This document shows, in pieces, positions 1 to 12,094 of a stretch of DNA of 62,500 nucleotides. Both the position numbers and the translations under genes were made by a program. Origin of the DNA: Chrysomallon squamiferum (taxonomy: Eukaryota; Mollusca; Gastropoda; Neomphalida; Peltospiridae); contig CM022667.1 in assembly GCA_012295275.1 (NCBI GenBank), positions 3,537,001 through 3,599,500 on the forward strand. Reading direction: 5' to 3'. The stretch's first letter is position 1. Each line of letters begins with the position of its first letter. Under the pieces are notes generated by a model. The model was not told the DNA's origin. It did no database searches and worked only from the letters and a program-made list of their open reading frames with translations.

Positions 1-560
1 TAAGTTCTGCGCCTTACGAAAAAGTTTTCCCAAAGTGTACAAATTTCGGAATAAAATATTTGATTAACTGAACTGATTTGACTAAATGTTTCTGAATGTT
101 TAGAAATCATAGAACAGAGCTACTGATTATTTTATTGATTTTTGTCAGACGCCATTTGAATAAGTGGTCAAGATTTAGAAAAACCGCTAGCACAGAATGG
201 CTAATTAATTACAATTATTTCGGTAAAAATAATTTGAATAAATTTTGTCATTAAGTAGGGAAGCAAGTAAAACAGGAGAAGAACTCAGACTGATTTGATT
301 CCAGTGGAACCAGTCTGAAAGTTTCAAAAACAATTAAACTGAACAGCTAATTAAATACATTGATTTTTTTGACAGAAATAATATCTGAATAAACTTAACA
401 ATTAGAAATTATATACAAAATAACTGATTAATTATATTGTGGGTTATTATTAATTTTTTTATTTTTTATTATTATAACCGTATAATTTTGATTATACCGT
501 ACATTATATACAAAAGAGTTAATTAATTATATTGACTTCTGTATAATCTAGAAAATGTTT
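1..560. repeat. Degenerate ~90-130 bp tandem repeat
   Basis: AT-rich DNA in which a loose unit recurs about four times near 121, 199, 345 and 420. Shared pieces are CTAATTAATTAC or CTGATTAATT followed by TTGA(C/T)AGA and AATAATNTGAATAAA. Copies are strongly diverged. No gene is visible. Confidence 0.35.
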
Positions 561-1200
561 TATCTTGATAAGACAGATTGTCTAATTAATCTAAATTGAT
601 TGATATTGGAAGAAATTACTTTAATAAAATATTTAGCGTATTTGAAGAAAAAAAATCAAGAAAAATATAATATCTGATTAAAAGGATAGATTTTTGTTTG
701 TAATGTTACAAATGAAATTCTCAACCAAATTTGACATTAAAAAACAGAAGAAAAAACCAATGAATCTTAACAGCTAGAAAGCTCTAGGATCAAATCTATA
801 ACAAAGAAAAACTACACAAAAACTATAAAAAAAATAAAATTACAATTTAAAAAAGAAAAAATCATTTGTTGAAATTTTAAAATATTTAAATGCAGAGAGG
901 TGTTGGGAAATAAATATTTATTTATTTAGTAGGTGGTGAATTTTGTTAACATTTTTTTGAATTTTTTTTATATCATTTTAATTGCAGAAAATGTTTTCAA
1001 TAAATTAGAGAGATTTTGACAGAAGTGTTTTAGAAAATACTGCTGTCTTTGTGTGACGTGAGAAAGTGTTTTGAATAAAGTTTTGTTTAATTTTATTGTG
1101 TTCGGTGATTCAGGTTGGTTTTTATAGATCTTGAAATAAATGGTGAGAGTTGATAGTTTTTTTAATTTGTTAAACACTTGTTACGTACCTGTTTGTTATG
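561..1200. other. AT-rich filler, no gene
   Basis: Mostly A/T runs and short direct words such as TTTTGAATAAA. I see nothing gene-like. The short antisense frame at 968-1177 lies in this AT-rich sequence and has no supporting feature. Confidence 0.6.
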
Positions 1201-1206
1201 ATTATT

Positions 1207-1214
1207 TATTTTGT

Positions 1215-1249
<35 letters not shown>

Positions 1250-1345
1250 TTTTATTTGTTTATTTGTTTATTTTTTTATTTTTTTATTTTATTTTATTTT
1301 TATTTTTTTTTATTTATTTATTGTTATTATCATTATTATTTCTCA
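1207..1345 (+). repeat. (TTTA)n microsatellite with T-rich tail
   Basis: About ten perfect TTTA units around 1213-1252 pass into imperfect TTTTTA/TTTG runs. The Tyr-Leu-Phe frames here are translations of the repeat. Confidence 0.95.
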
Positions 1346-1389
1346 ATATTTATCTATTTATACAATCTGAAAGTGTGAATATCTAGCTA

Positions 1390-1600
1390 TATCATTTATC
1401 ATCATCATCATCATCATCATCATTATTATTATTTGTAGTCCTCTTCATTATTACTATTGCTCTTATTATCATCATCATCATCATCAACATTATTATTATT
1501 ATTATTATCATCATCATCATCATTATTATTATTATAGTTATTGTTGTTATCATCAATATTTTTACTACTATTATTATTATTATTATTATTGCTGATATTT
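1390..1600 (+). repeat. (ATC/ATT)n compound trinucleotide array
   Basis: Alternating blocks of ATC and ATT triplets. The antisense frame made of Asn and Asp is this array read in reverse, not a protein. Confidence 0.95.
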
Positions 1601-1944
1601 ACTTTTCTGTTCGATTCTACTGGCTGCTTTTCTAATCCCCTCATCAAAGAGGAAAAACAAAACAATTTCGCAAACATCTTTTCTGAGACGTAAATAAAAA
1701 TGTCGACATTTTCAGGGTCTTAAAATCTTTCTCGAAAACTTTTCTCGTGAAAAAAAAAAAATCCCGTCAAACACAACGAACGTCACTTCTCCTTTTCTCC
1801 CAAACCCAGTTGTTTCAATCAAGCCTTTGATATCCGTAAATTTCTAAATTATTTTTCGAAACCAAGTGTAAGAAATTTTTTTTTTTATCTTTTTAAGTTT
1901 TCCCCCCCACCCACTTTGTGGACAGATACTTTTTTTTTTTCTTT

Positions 1945-2240
1945 TTTTTCCCCCGGTTACCGCAGTGTACACTTGGCCCGCATTTCCATATGTGGCCTTG
2001 ATAAGAAGTTTTTGAACTTTAATAATATCTGGTGTCGAATCAATATAATAATGCGACTACTATTTGTTTTAAGATCATCGAGAAAAGTTAGGCATGTTAA
2101 ATGTAAATATTGAGTCCAGTTAGAATTTAATGCGTCTTATGATAATAGCTGGCAAACCAATTGTACGACAGTGTGTATTGCTTGCCAGAGTGGCCTCGTA
2201 CCTTTTGAATAATAATTTAAAACTTGTCAGCATAGGTGTG
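1945..2240. promoter_or_regulatory. Candidate conserved non-coding island
   Basis: After a poly-T tract the sequence becomes complex and non-repetitive, with CpGs retained. It contains GTGTACAC, CTTGATAAG and a TGGCAAACCAATTG stretch. Two short frames cross it but show no domain or splice logic. The regulatory reading is inferred from texture only. Confidence 0.4.
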
Positions 2241-2459
2241 TGTATATGTATGTGCATGTATATATATATATATATGTTTTATTCAACGTATGTGAGTATA
2301 TTAAAAAAATATTTGTAACGCTTTGTTTAAATTTGGATGTAGTTGATGAAAGTTTTGCCGAGGCTCAAAGTTGTTGGAAACTGTAAGTATAAAGGTGTTT
2401 GATTTTAAAACAAAAACAAAACAGTGTTTAATGTAATGTGAATGTACAGAGCTGTATGT

Positions 2460-2461
<2 letters not shown>

Positions 2462-2491
<30 letters not shown>
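2462..2491 (+). repeat. (GT)15 microsatellite
   Basis: Uninterrupted GT dinucleotides, followed by AT-rich filler to 2624. Confidence 0.97.
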
Positions 2492-2494
<3 letters not shown>

Positions 2495-2624
2495 AGTGTG
2501 TTTGATTTTAATAGATGATTTAATTAATGTGTATAATTTTAATTATGTATGTTTAATATAACGAGTTAAAGGACGTTTAGAGATTATGTTATATTCTTAC
2601 ATGTTATGAATTAATAACATGACA

Positions 2625-3345
2625 CAATACACATGTACACACACATGCATTTACAAACACAAATACACACACTTACAGAAACACACACCTATATACACAC
2701 AGACACATGCACACATATACACACACTTAAATATACACACATTTACATATACACACACATAAACACACATATAGACACACCTACATAAACACTTACAGAC
2801 ACATACATACATATACACACACTTACAGATATACACTTAAAGACACACACACATATACACACACAGATACACATACATATACACACATTTACATACACAG
2901 ATACACATACATATACACACACATACATATACACACACAGATACACATACATATACACACATTTACAGACACAGATACACATACATATACACACACACAC
3001 ATATACACACACAGATACACATACATATACACACATTTACAGACACAGATACACATACATATACACATATTTACAAATATACACACATATACACACACTT
3101 ACATATACACACACATACACATTTACAGATACATACACATATAGACACACCTACATACACACTTAGAGACACACACATACATATATATATATACACACAC
3201 AAACACAGTCACATACATATGCACACTTAACACACACCCAGACACATACATACACACTTACAGACACACACATATACACACACTTATACACACATAGACA
3301 CACTTACATACACACACTCACACAGACACACACACATATACACAA
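2625..3345. repeat. ACACAT/ACAGAT higher-order satellite, ~720 bp
   Basis: A long array built of ACAC, CATA, TTACAGACAC and GATACACATACATATACAC words. Between about 2840 and 3070 a ~55-80 bp higher-order unit is nearly exact (GATACACATACATATACACA followed by CATTTACA). The Cys-Val-Tyr antisense frames are repeat translations. Confidence 0.92.
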
Positions 3346-3559
3346 CAACATTTATTTAAAGATATTCAGTTAATACTCAAGTACATAGTTTGACTGTTTT
3401 CCCAGATCTTTGTAACAGAGGTACTTTCTTTAAAAACTGATACATAAACATGTTTAATCCTAATTTCTAAAACATTCACACTTAATTCCGAAACTTGCAC
3501 AAACTTTAATACTCTTTAAAACACACAAGATAAAACATAGGTGCACATTTTTCTCTTCT

Positions 3560-4000
3560 TCAACATATGCTCTAAAATTTCAGTTTTTGAAATTTTTAAA
3601 CATGCGAAGAAGACTGTAGAAATTATACACATCTTGAAATATTCTTTACAATCTGATGTAAGTATGTATATTTTATTTCCAGTGAGTAATAATAATAATA
3701 ATAATAAAAAAAAAAGTGTGTTAGGTTTTAAGAACATACCCAGACTGACAAGAAAGATATATATTTAATTCTAAAGTGTGAAGAAATGACTAATGTATTC
3801 AAATGTTCTTTTAAAATTTGACGTAAGTATGTATATTTTAATTCTTAAGTATCCAAAATGTAAAAATATGTAAAAAAAAAAATATTACATTACAACATGG
3901 TGTACTTATATAAATATTTAATTCTAAAGAATCCAAAAAATATTCAGATATGTAAAAAAAAATTATTATTTTGCAATATGATATAAGCATGAACATTTTC
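3560..4000. repeat. Degenerate ~85-165 bp tandem repeat
   Basis: Related words recur near 3648, 3813, 3892 and 3972: CAATCTGATGTAAGTATGTA, TTTGACGTAAGTATGTATAT, CAACATGGTGTACTTATATA and CAATATGATATAAGCATGAA. Each is followed by an ATTTTA(A)TTC-like tail and A-runs. It looks like an old local amplification. Confidence 0.55.
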
Positions 4001-4420
4001 CTTTTTTATTTTTTATTTTTAATTTTTTTTGTTTGTTCTAATGTTAATATTTTAATACCAAAGATTGTAAAAATGTTAACATATTATAAAAGAAAGTTAT
4101 AACTGTACCATAAATATATTTTAACTATTCTAAACTTTCCTATACTTTTTAATATACAATCTGTATTTCAAAAATGAAGTAAAGTAAAACATTAAAAAAA
4201 AAAAATAATAAATAAAAAAAATAGCTGAAACATAAATGAAAAAAAACCCACTGAAATCCTTCAATAAAACACATTAAAAGATTCTAATTTTCTAAAGATC
4301 AATCATGAAAAAAAAAATAAAAATAATAATAATAATTATATAATTATATATATATATATATATATATATTAGATATTACTAAAAGAAAAACAATCATAAA
4401 CAAAGTCCATTTATTCTTTT
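4001..4420. other. A/T low-complexity filler with an (AT)n run
   Basis: T-rich then A-rich tracts. A pure (AT)n run lies at about 4343-4369. No gene is seen. Confidence 0.75.
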
Positions 4421-4424
4421 TACC

Positions 4425-4670
4425 TGTACCTAGTGCACTAACTGTTTTCACTAGCCTGGTATACTGAATAACCCTCTTTTAATGAGTGGTAAAATTGCTT
4501 TGAAATAACATTAATTTTTGTCTTCGTTTACTGTTCCACAGTCACAAACTGCTTTACGCTGGAAATTTGATTAATTGCCTGGCCAGGTTAAGTAATCACG
4601 CTCAAACGATATAACTGTCTTCTAAAACAATGTTTGCCCGCACTCCTCTTTATTGCCTTTAAACTGTTCA
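4425..4670. promoter_or_regulatory. Candidate conserved non-coding island
   Basis: Complex sequence between low-complexity tracts. It includes TAGTGCACTA, GGAAATTTGATTAATTGCC, a CTGGCCAGG palindrome and TAAGTAATCACG. TGATTAAT is a PBC/Hox-like site. There is no open frame of note. Confidence 0.42.
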
Positions 4671-4724
4671 TTTTTATCATTTTCATAACAAAATACAAAT
4701 TAAAATTTCACGTTTTTATCATTA

Positions 4725-4985
4725 TTTTAATAATAAAATATAAATGAGAGTGTTTAACAATTTTTTTTTTTTTTTTGTTTTGTTTCTTGTTTTTATTTTT
4801 TTTCACCCCAAAAAAAAGAATAAAAAATATTAATAATAAAATATCCATTGTTTAATAAAGTATGAGAATTTAACAAATTTTTTTTATTTTTTTTTTTAAA
4901 TTTGTTTTATTTTTTTAATAATCTATGTTTTATAATAAAATATAAATGAGTATTTAACAAACTTCTTGTTCCTTATATCCAAAAA
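4725..4985 (+). repeat. Three degenerate ~100 bp tandem copies
   Basis: AATAAAATATAAATGAG(A)GTGTTTAACAA begins at about 4730, a diverged copy at about 4835 and a third at about 4935. Each is followed by a long T-run. Confidence 0.6.
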
Positions 4986-5700
4986 ATTATTATTATTATT
5001 TTTTTTAAATCTACATTAATTTTTAACATTTGGTCCTTCACAGACAGTGTAGGAAAGTAAAATAATTTTAATATTTAATCATCTTTTTCAAAAATCTAAA
5101 TTAGAAATGAAAAATAAAATTTAACGTCAAATATATATATATATAAACCACTGTGAAGTGAAATAATTGTAACCCAATACTGGTTAATTTTATGAATGAT
5201 AGGGATCTTTGTAAATGTTATTTAATTATAAATTTTTGATAACAACAATTATAAACCAATGTTTTATTTGAATTTTTGATGGAGTCACCAAAGTTTAAAA
5301 AAAAAAGTGGCCAGTGTTAAATGTTTAATGTTCGCGGAATAGCATAGTGTTGTCATTTTTTGTTTGTTTGTTTGTTCGTTATAACACTGGGAGAGATTAA
5401 TAATCAAAGCTTAATTAGATTATGATTAATTTGCTTTTATATGTGTGAAGTTTTTCAGTGCATATCATTATAATAATTAATGCGTTAAAGTGCAATTCAC
5501 TAACAAGCAGTGAAAAGTGCATTGAGTACCTTTCTGTGTTAAATGTTAAATTTAAAAATAAATTTAATTTTTTTTTTTAATATGTATCTTCTGATGAAAT
5601 ATGAAATCTTTCAGTAGAACTTTATTTTTTAATAAAAAGTCAGCAACTGAACGAAAGATTAAATTTTAATGCGCAGAAACCTCATAAAACATCCACCTGT
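4986..5700. other. AT-rich filler
   Basis: Unique but AT-rich DNA with short T/A runs, a (TTTG)n stretch near 5360 and TTAATTAGATTATGATTAATT-like homeodomain words near 5410. I see no gene. Confidence 0.5.
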
Positions 5701-5779
5701 GTTAAACAGAGCCCCCCTGCCTTTCTGTCACCAGCCAATCAGCCTGTATAAACTGACCACCTGTTTATAGCAAGCAGAC

Positions 5780-6235
5780 CTAGACAGTGGCTTCATTTAT
5801 CGTTTTTAATTCAGGTGGCTGCATTGCACAGGTTTGTGTTTGATACTGACCGCCACAGTGTCTTGTTTTATGAGGTGGCTGAAAAACAGAGGTCTGAACT
5901 GAACAAAGTACATTAATCAAGTGGCTGTAAAACAGAGGTTTACATTTTGCTTTTTCACACAAATATGTTTTTTCAGGTGTAAAATAGATTAAAGCAATAA
6001 AAAAAAAAAAAGGCTGTGAAAAGTAGAGGTTTAACTTGCACTTTAAAAAAAATATTGTGTTATTCGTGTGGTTTTAGAATACGGCTTTCAACAAAATATC
6101 ATGGGTACCGAGGTGCCTGTAAAACAGAGGTTTTGGCACATTACTGTTTGACAAAAGGTCTTGTTACGGAGGTGGCCCAATAGCGGAGGTTAGTGTTGGC
6201 ACACACAGAGTTGAAAATCGGGTGGTAAAACACTG
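5780..6235 (+). repeat. ~60 bp minisatellite with AGGTGGCTGTAAAACAGAGG core
   Basis: The core recurs near 5813, 5873, 5920, 6011, 6110 and 6169. Typical units continue with a GCACATTACTGTTTGACAAA-like tail ending in TCTTGTTNTGAGGTGGC. Copies are diverged and partly interrupted by A-runs. Confidence 0.7.
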
Positions 6236-6239
6236 CGAA

Positions 6240-7080
6240 TACATTACTGCGCTCATTTGCATTTTTATTACCAAACTTGAGTTTGTTTTCAGTTTTAAAC
6301 ATCAGAAATGAAGCTTCCTTTTGTTATCATCGAAAAACTTCAAGCGTATCCAATTTGATTGTCTTGCCATGTTTTTTTGTGTTTTTTTTCTTCTTTTTTC
6401 TTGTCTTTTCCCTTCATTTAGTGGGGTATTTTTCATCTTTTATTTTTTTTATTTTTTTTATTTTTGTTTTTGTTTAAAAAAAAAGATTATTTCAAAATTT
6501 AATCTTTTTTATTTTTTTTTTTTTTTCTCTCACTTCAAAAGTCTGTATGCATTTAATTTCAATATTTGATTGTGAACAACGTTTGTTCTGCATTTGTCTT
6601 GTATTAGAAACATTTTTTTTATTTTTGTTATTATTTTATTTTTATTATTATTTTGTTTTTAATTCTTTTCAGACCAGGTAGTTAAAACGTTTTTAATCTA
6701 TTTCCTTTTTTATTTGTGAGATTTGGGATTAAAATTTTAAAATATGTAGACAATTAGGTGATTGACAAGATTGTAATTGAAACTGAATTTTTAAATAAAT
6801 TTTAAAAACAAACTTTAAAAAAAAAAATAATAAGAAGAAGAAAGAGAATTACTAAGATAGTAATAACAGAAGGAATAAGAAGTTGTAACAATATTAAAAG
6901 TATTAAAAATATCGACAAAAGATAACTAAAACATTTATAAGAGATACACACATTTTGAATTATGTACATTTTATTTATTTTATTAAATTTCTTTTCTTAA
7001 AAAGAAAAGAACCTAAATTTAGTTATGTTATAAAAAACAACATTGCATACTGGTTTCATATTCTTGCTTTCATCATTGTC
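6240..7080. other. T-rich then A-rich filler
   Basis: Long T-runs (6360-6540) followed by A-rich DNA. The Phe-rich frames are T-run translations. Nothing gene-like is visible. Confidence 0.7.
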
Positions 7081-7395
7081 ATCATCATCATCATTTTATT
7101 TTGTTGATGTATAAGTTGCTGATATTATCATTTTTATCATCATAATTACAATAGGAAACTGTATAATTTTCAGTTTTATAATTAATATCAGTGTCATTAA
7201 TATCTTTGTTATTATTATTATTGTTATAATCATCAGCATTGATATCATCATTGTCATCATTATGTTGTTGCTGCTATTATTGTTACTATTAAACATAATC
7301 ATCATCATCCTCATCATCACTGTTATTAGTAGGTATTACTGTTATTAGTATTATTAATTATCATAATCATTATTTTCACTTCTGTTGTTGTTATT
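7080..7395 (+). repeat. (ATC/ATT)n imperfect trinucleotide array
   Basis: Imperfect ATC, ATT and GTT triplets. The Met/Ile/Asn antisense frame is the repeat. The array ends in complex sequence at about 7395-7445. Confidence 0.85.
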
Positions 7396-7479
7396 TCAGG
7401 TTATGAATTCAGCTGCTGAAATTTTGAATTTACAACTCCAACAAGGTGAGTTTTTTTTTTTTAAATTGATTCTACACCC

Positions 7480-7670
7480 CAATACCCCTCCCCAGACAGA
7501 CATTCACACTTAGACACACCCAAATACACACCCAAACACAGACACACGAGTACATGCACACACACACACACACACACAAACACAACACTTACACTCAAAC
7601 ACATACATACAATAAACACACAAACACATACATATGATACACACAAACACACAAATAATAACACACATCA
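7480..7670 (+). repeat. AC-rich imperfect repeat
   Basis: ACAC words with CACAAACAC and CATACATA variants. A pure (AC)n core lies near 7557-7577. Confidence 0.85.
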
Positions 7671-8039
7671 TTTCTACATTTATACACTGTCTTTCTCTTC
7701 CATCAAAAATTGTTTAATTTTAAAAAAAATTAAAAAAAAAAAAAAAAAAATTAAAATTTAAAAAAAAACATTAAAGAAAATATTCACCCAACAAACAGAC
7801 AACAGGTGAACTGCATTTTAATATGCGAGTCATGTTTTCATAAATAAAAAAAAAATTAAAAATAAAAAGAGATTTTCATGTAATCTATATGATAATTAAT
7901 TTACCGAGAGAGAAAAAAAAGTAATAACAACACAAAATAATAATATTATTATTATTAAAAATACTTTCCCCCCCCTCCCCACCCTACTAGAGGTCCACTA
8001 TAAGACGGATTTTTTTTTTTTTTTCTCATGTTATTAAAA
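7670..8039. other. A-rich and T-rich low-complexity filler
   Basis: Long A-runs near 7720-7770, ATT triplets near 7940 and a T-run near 8009. No gene is seen. Confidence 0.75.
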
Positions 8040-8395
8040 TCGGGGGGAATATTAAATGAAATATAATGTGGGCTTCATTAAAATACGAAGGGTGAGAGTG
8101 TGAAATGTTTCGAGATATTGTTCATGCAAAATAAATTTAGCACAGGCTTAAGCAGCAAAAAAAGGGGGGGAGCAAAAGGCATATATATTAAATTAGAAAT
8201 GTCGCTGTCGTGGGGGTCACGCAATAGCAGAGAAGTTGAGAAGCAGCGAAGCAGTGGTGTTAATCTGGAGAAGGAATCTGTTGTGTGTGTAGCCAGGTAC
8301 AGGAGTGAAATGACAGGATCGTCACAAAGACCCTTGTTGTGTTGTTTGTTGTCTTAATCCATTTGTGAAAACAGTCGCTGGCAGATTTGATTAAG
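8040..8395. promoter_or_regulatory. Candidate conserved non-coding island
   Basis: Purine-leaning complex sequence with ATGCAAAA (8124-8131), ATTAAATTAGAAATG, GGGGGTCACGCAATAGC and CCCTTGTTGTG words. An 85-residue frame at 8100-8357 spans it. That frame has no recognisable domain, so I do not call it coding. Confidence 0.42.
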
Positions 8396-8402
8396 ATTTT
8401 TA

Positions 8403-8404
<2 letters not shown>

Positions 8405-8447
<43 letters not shown>

Positions 8448-8523
8448 CAGTAGTCGATTTTAAAAACGATTTCTTTAGCTTTTGTGTAATGTTACAAGAC
8501 CCCTTTCTTGTCTTTGAAATGTT

Positions 8524-8554
<31 letters not shown>

Positions 8555-8560
8555 TTTTTT
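8405..8560 (+). repeat. Poly-T (~43) then (TTTA)n
   Basis: An uninterrupted T-tract at 8405-8447, a short unique spacer, then eight or so TTTA units from about 8523. Confidence 0.95.
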
Positions 8561-8599
8561 TTTATTATTATTCTGTTTAATAATTTTATTATTGTTGTT

Positions 8600-8890
8600 G
8601 TTTGTTACTTTTACTACTACTACTATTAATACAACTACAACTACTGTTATTGTTACTGTTATTATTACTACCATTATTATTATTATTACTACTACTACTA
8701 CTAATACAACTACTATTACTGTTACTGTTATTATTACTACCATATTATTATTATTATTACTACTACTACTACTAATACAACTACTATTATTGTTACTGTT
8801 ATTATTACTATCATTATTATTATTATTGCTACTACTAGTACTATTCTTCTTCTTCTTCATCTTGCTGTTGCTGTTCTTATCATCATCATC
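8600..8890 (+). repeat. Trinucleotide-based minisatellite, ~75 bp x 3
   Basis: Three near-identical units of ACTACTACT, AATACAACTACTA, TTGTTACTGTTATTATTACTA and ATTATT order start near 8608, 8687 and 8758. An ATC/TTC tail follows. The Thr-Leu and Asn-Val frames on both strands are artefacts of it. Confidence 0.85.
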
Positions 8891-9310
8891 ACCATCATCG
8901 TCATTATGATGTTACTATTATTTCTGATTAAAACTGCACTGACATGGAAAAACAGTATGTTTATTTACAAGACAAAAGCTTGTTACTGAAAAGTAATTGA
9001 AATTATCAGATTTAAAAAAACAATCACAAAAAATACTTTATTTTTATTTGTTTATTTTATTTTATTTTTTATTTTTCTCATTTTTGTATATATCCCTGAC
9101 AGCAACAAGAAACAGTAAGTTTGTAAACTTCTCTCTCTTGTTTGTTCTTTCATTTTTAGACTTCTCATTTTCACTTTTGATTTCCAATATTTAAAGGTGT
9201 CTTTTGGCAAACACAATATGTTTAATGGTTGAAGGCTCCTTTAAACAAATTTTTAAACAAATGAAGAAGAAAACTCACTGTTAGAATTTGTATTTTTTTT
9301 TTTTTTTTTT
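8891..9310. other. AT-rich filler
   Basis: ATC triplets, then AT-rich unique DNA ending in a T-run at about 9290-9310. Nothing gene-like is seen. Confidence 0.55.
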
Positions 9311-9755
9311 ATATGTTTGATAAGGAAATCCTGAAGAAAGTTTTGTTATCAGTTTCTATTTTGTAACAAAGTTTTGATGTAAGATACGTTATCAATTTAT
9401 GTTTGGTGAGAAAATTTTTTGAGTAAGTTTAAGCATCAATTCATGTTTGGTAGGAACATTTTCATGTAAGTTTATTTTTTCAGTTTATATTTGGGTGGGA
9501 AATTGTGATGCAGGTTTTTCTGTTAATTTCTGTTTGATAAAGAAATTTTGATGGAAGTTTCAGTGTCAATTTATATTTGGTGAGGAAATTATGGTGTATT
9601 TTTCATATCTATATATATTTCGAAACAAATTTGATACAAGTTTATATTTGGTAAAAATTCAGTATTAATGTATATTTGTAAGAACATTTTGAAGTAAATT
9701 TTGCTATATTTTCTAACTGACAAGAACATTTTTTTATGTAAATTTAGATATATAT
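9311..9755 (+). repeat. ~43 bp minisatellite, about ten diverged copies
   Basis: The consensus starts ATGTTTGGTNAGGAAATTTT, continues GATGTAAGTTT and ends NTATCAATTT. Copies begin near 9311, 9356, 9399, 9443, 9487, 9530, 9573 and onward. They are 60-80% alike by eye, so this is an old array. Confidence 0.82.
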
Positions 9756-10340
9756 ATACATATTTTTATATCTGTATGTACTCATAAATTCACTAAGATA
9801 TTATACTAAACTTCTTTTTTTTTCTGCATTTAAAAATGAAAATGTCTTAGAAAAGATTCTTCAATGTTTTGGACTTGACAAGTTTCCAGAAATGTTAATG
9901 CAAGTTTTAAGAAAATTTGAATAAATGTTTTTTCATTAAATTTTGAACATAATTCAGAAAGTATCAGTTAAAGATGGTGGACAATTTTTAAATTTGAATA
10001 AACATTTTTCAGACATTTGGACATCATTTTTCAGAAAACAGTAATTAAAGACCAGAGGGAAAAAAAAATATGACTAAGAATATGAAAAACAAAATTTAAA
10101 CAAAATAAAAATAAAAACAAACAAAAAAAATTATATAACATTATAATATACTTTATTAAAATTATGTTTTAAAAAAGTTACCATTAAACAAAATATGACA
10201 AGAATTTGATTAAGTGTGAACATAATCACATTTTCGTAGAAAATTTTAAACTAAAATAACAAAAAAAAAAAATTACATCAGTTGTTATTATTATATTTCA
10301 CCAATAAAATACAAACTTTCATCAACTGTGAGATCATTTC
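9756..10340. other. AT-rich filler with weak repeats
   Basis: Words such as AAATTTGAATAAA(T/C) plus a TTTTTCA tail recur near 9916 and 10000, followed by TCAGAAAGTATCAGTTAAAGA and TCAGAAAACAGTAATTAAAGA. This suggests two old ~85 bp copies. No gene is seen. Confidence 0.5.
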
Positions 10341-10469
10341 AAACACCCTCACCCCCCCCACCATGTTTTTATTCAGCTGCTCAGTGAAAAATTATAATTA
10401 TCATTTAACACTTATAATTATCATGGAAGACTCGGGTGGTACGGTGGTACTACAAAAACACTTAACCCT

Positions 10470-10562
10470 CACCACACCCACCACACCCACCACACCACAC
10501 CCCAGCAAAAGTTTAAAAAACAACTAAAAATAAAAAAAAATATGACACAGCAATGTCTTCAG

Positions 10563-10594
<32 letters not shown>
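10470..10594 (+). repeat. CACCACACC short tandem and poly-A (~29)
   Basis: CACC/ACACCC words repeat at about 10478-10502. A pure A-tract lies at 10566-10594. Confidence 0.85.
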
Positions 10595-10596
<2 letters not shown>

Positions 10597-10599
10597 CCC

Positions 10600-10855
10600 T
10601 GACCAGTAAATCTTCTTTTGTTTGTTCTACCACCAGGAAGACTGAGATCTGCTTTTCTCTTTTACCCCGAAATTTACGAGCAGCAGCCAGCCAGGCCTGA
10701 CCGCATAAAATTAATGGATGTGACATTTGTTAATTAGCACCCCTCAAACCATGAATTCCTCCACTCTTTTACACCCTCGCCCGCAATTATCATTACATCT
10801 GCGCTATTGAAATATATACAGCTCCCCATTTTTGACGATTCGGCAGTAGTAAATA
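10600..10855. promoter_or_regulatory. Candidate conserved non-coding island
   Basis: Complex sequence between poly-A and poly-T. It includes CAGCAGCCAGCCAGGCCTGA, CGCATAAAATTAATGGATG, GTTAATTAGCACCC and GCCCGCAATTATCATTAC. AT-core homeodomain sites are dense. Confidence 0.45.
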
Positions 10856-10858
<3 letters not shown>

Positions 10859-10887
<29 letters not shown>

Positions 10888-11206
10888 GAAACAAAGAAAG
10901 AGCTCTGAGATCAATTCTCTCTTCGTTTTGATGTTGTGTGTGTGTGTGTTTGTTTGGGATAGCAGCTACACCAGCAACTACACCATCAGCAAGTAGACTC
11001 ATTCTGTAAATGTTAAATTGATTTACCTGTTCTTGAAAAGAAATTATCTTGTTGCTTTTTTTTTTTTTTTCCTTTCTGCTGTCAGGGATGTTATACTTTT
11101 TATTGGTTTTGTGTGTTGTTGTTGTTGTTGTTGTTATTGTTTTATGTCGTGGCTGCTGCTGAGGTGTGAGTTTCATGGTGAGAAGCTAGTTTTTTTGAGT
11201 TTGGTG
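10859..11206. other. Poly-T and short unique spacer
   Basis: A T-tract at about 10859-10887, a short complex stretch with (GT)7 near 10934, another T-run and (GTT)n near 11115. No gene is seen. Confidence 0.7.
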
Positions 11207-11209
11207 TAT

Positions 11210-11262
<53 letters not shown>

Positions 11263-11323
11263 TGTCAGTGTGTGTGTCTGTGTGTGTGTCTGTGTGTGTC
11301 TGTATGTGTGTGTGTCTGTGTGT

Positions 11324-11375
<52 letters not shown>

Positions 11376-11482
11376 ATGTCTGTGTCTGTGTGTGTCTGTG
11401 TGTGTGTGTCTGTGTGTGTCTCTGGGTGTGTCTGTGTGTGTGTGTGTGTGTGTGTCTGTGTGTGTGTGTCTGTGTGTGTTGT
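11207..11482 (+). repeat. Compound (GT)n/(GTCT)n array, ~270 bp
   Basis: Long GT runs interrupted by TCTGTG and CATGTCTG variants. All frames across it read Cys-Val or Thr-His and are not genes. Confidence 0.97.
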
Positions 11483-12094
11483 CTTCACTTGGTTGTTTTG
11501 TCTTCTCATCAGGAAGTTTTTTTTCATGTTAATATTTGTGAGTTTAATTATCAGTTCATGTATCTTTATTTGATTTGTACATTTCTTTTACAGTTTGTTT
11601 ATTATTTTTGTTTCTATCTTTAAAAATATTTCTTTTCTTTGCCTCACATATCTTTCTCCAGCTCTATCTGTCTCTGTCTCTCTCTCTCTGTAAATAATTG
11701 AAACTGAGCTTTTCTTTAAACTTTATTTTTTTATATTCTTGCATGTAACAATTTTTTTTAATCATATAATCTTTTGACAAACAACAAAATACAATAAATT
11801 AAAAGTTATACTAAAAATTTAAAAATTATATACAAAACTGTTATATTCAGACTTTCTAAATAAAACAAATATTTAAAAAAAAAAAAAAAAAAAATAAAAA
11901 AATTTTCTTTCTAGTCCTGGTACACACATACACACACACATACATACAGCCAAACCCTGTCCAGTGGAATCATTTTTATTTCTTCATAATACGAAACTTG
12001 AATTAATCCAGTTACTTTTTTTTTTTCTTAACTTTCTTTCTTTTCCTTTTTTTTTTTTTTTTTCTTTTCTTTTTCTTTTCACTTTTTCAATAAT
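11483..12094. other. T-rich/A-rich filler
   Basis: TCTCTG words near 11655-11690, an A-run near 11875-11895 and T-runs at 12016-12080. I see no gene. Confidence 0.7.

Noticed and set aside
2625-3345. ACAC-rich block as a CRISPR-like array
   Set aside because: Spacers are themselves variants of the repeat, and the sequence is eukaryotic satellite in character.
8405-8447. Long poly-T/poly-A tracts as retroposon tails
   Set aside because: No adjacent retroposon body, target-site duplication or B-box was seen. The tracts are too common here to be diagnostic.
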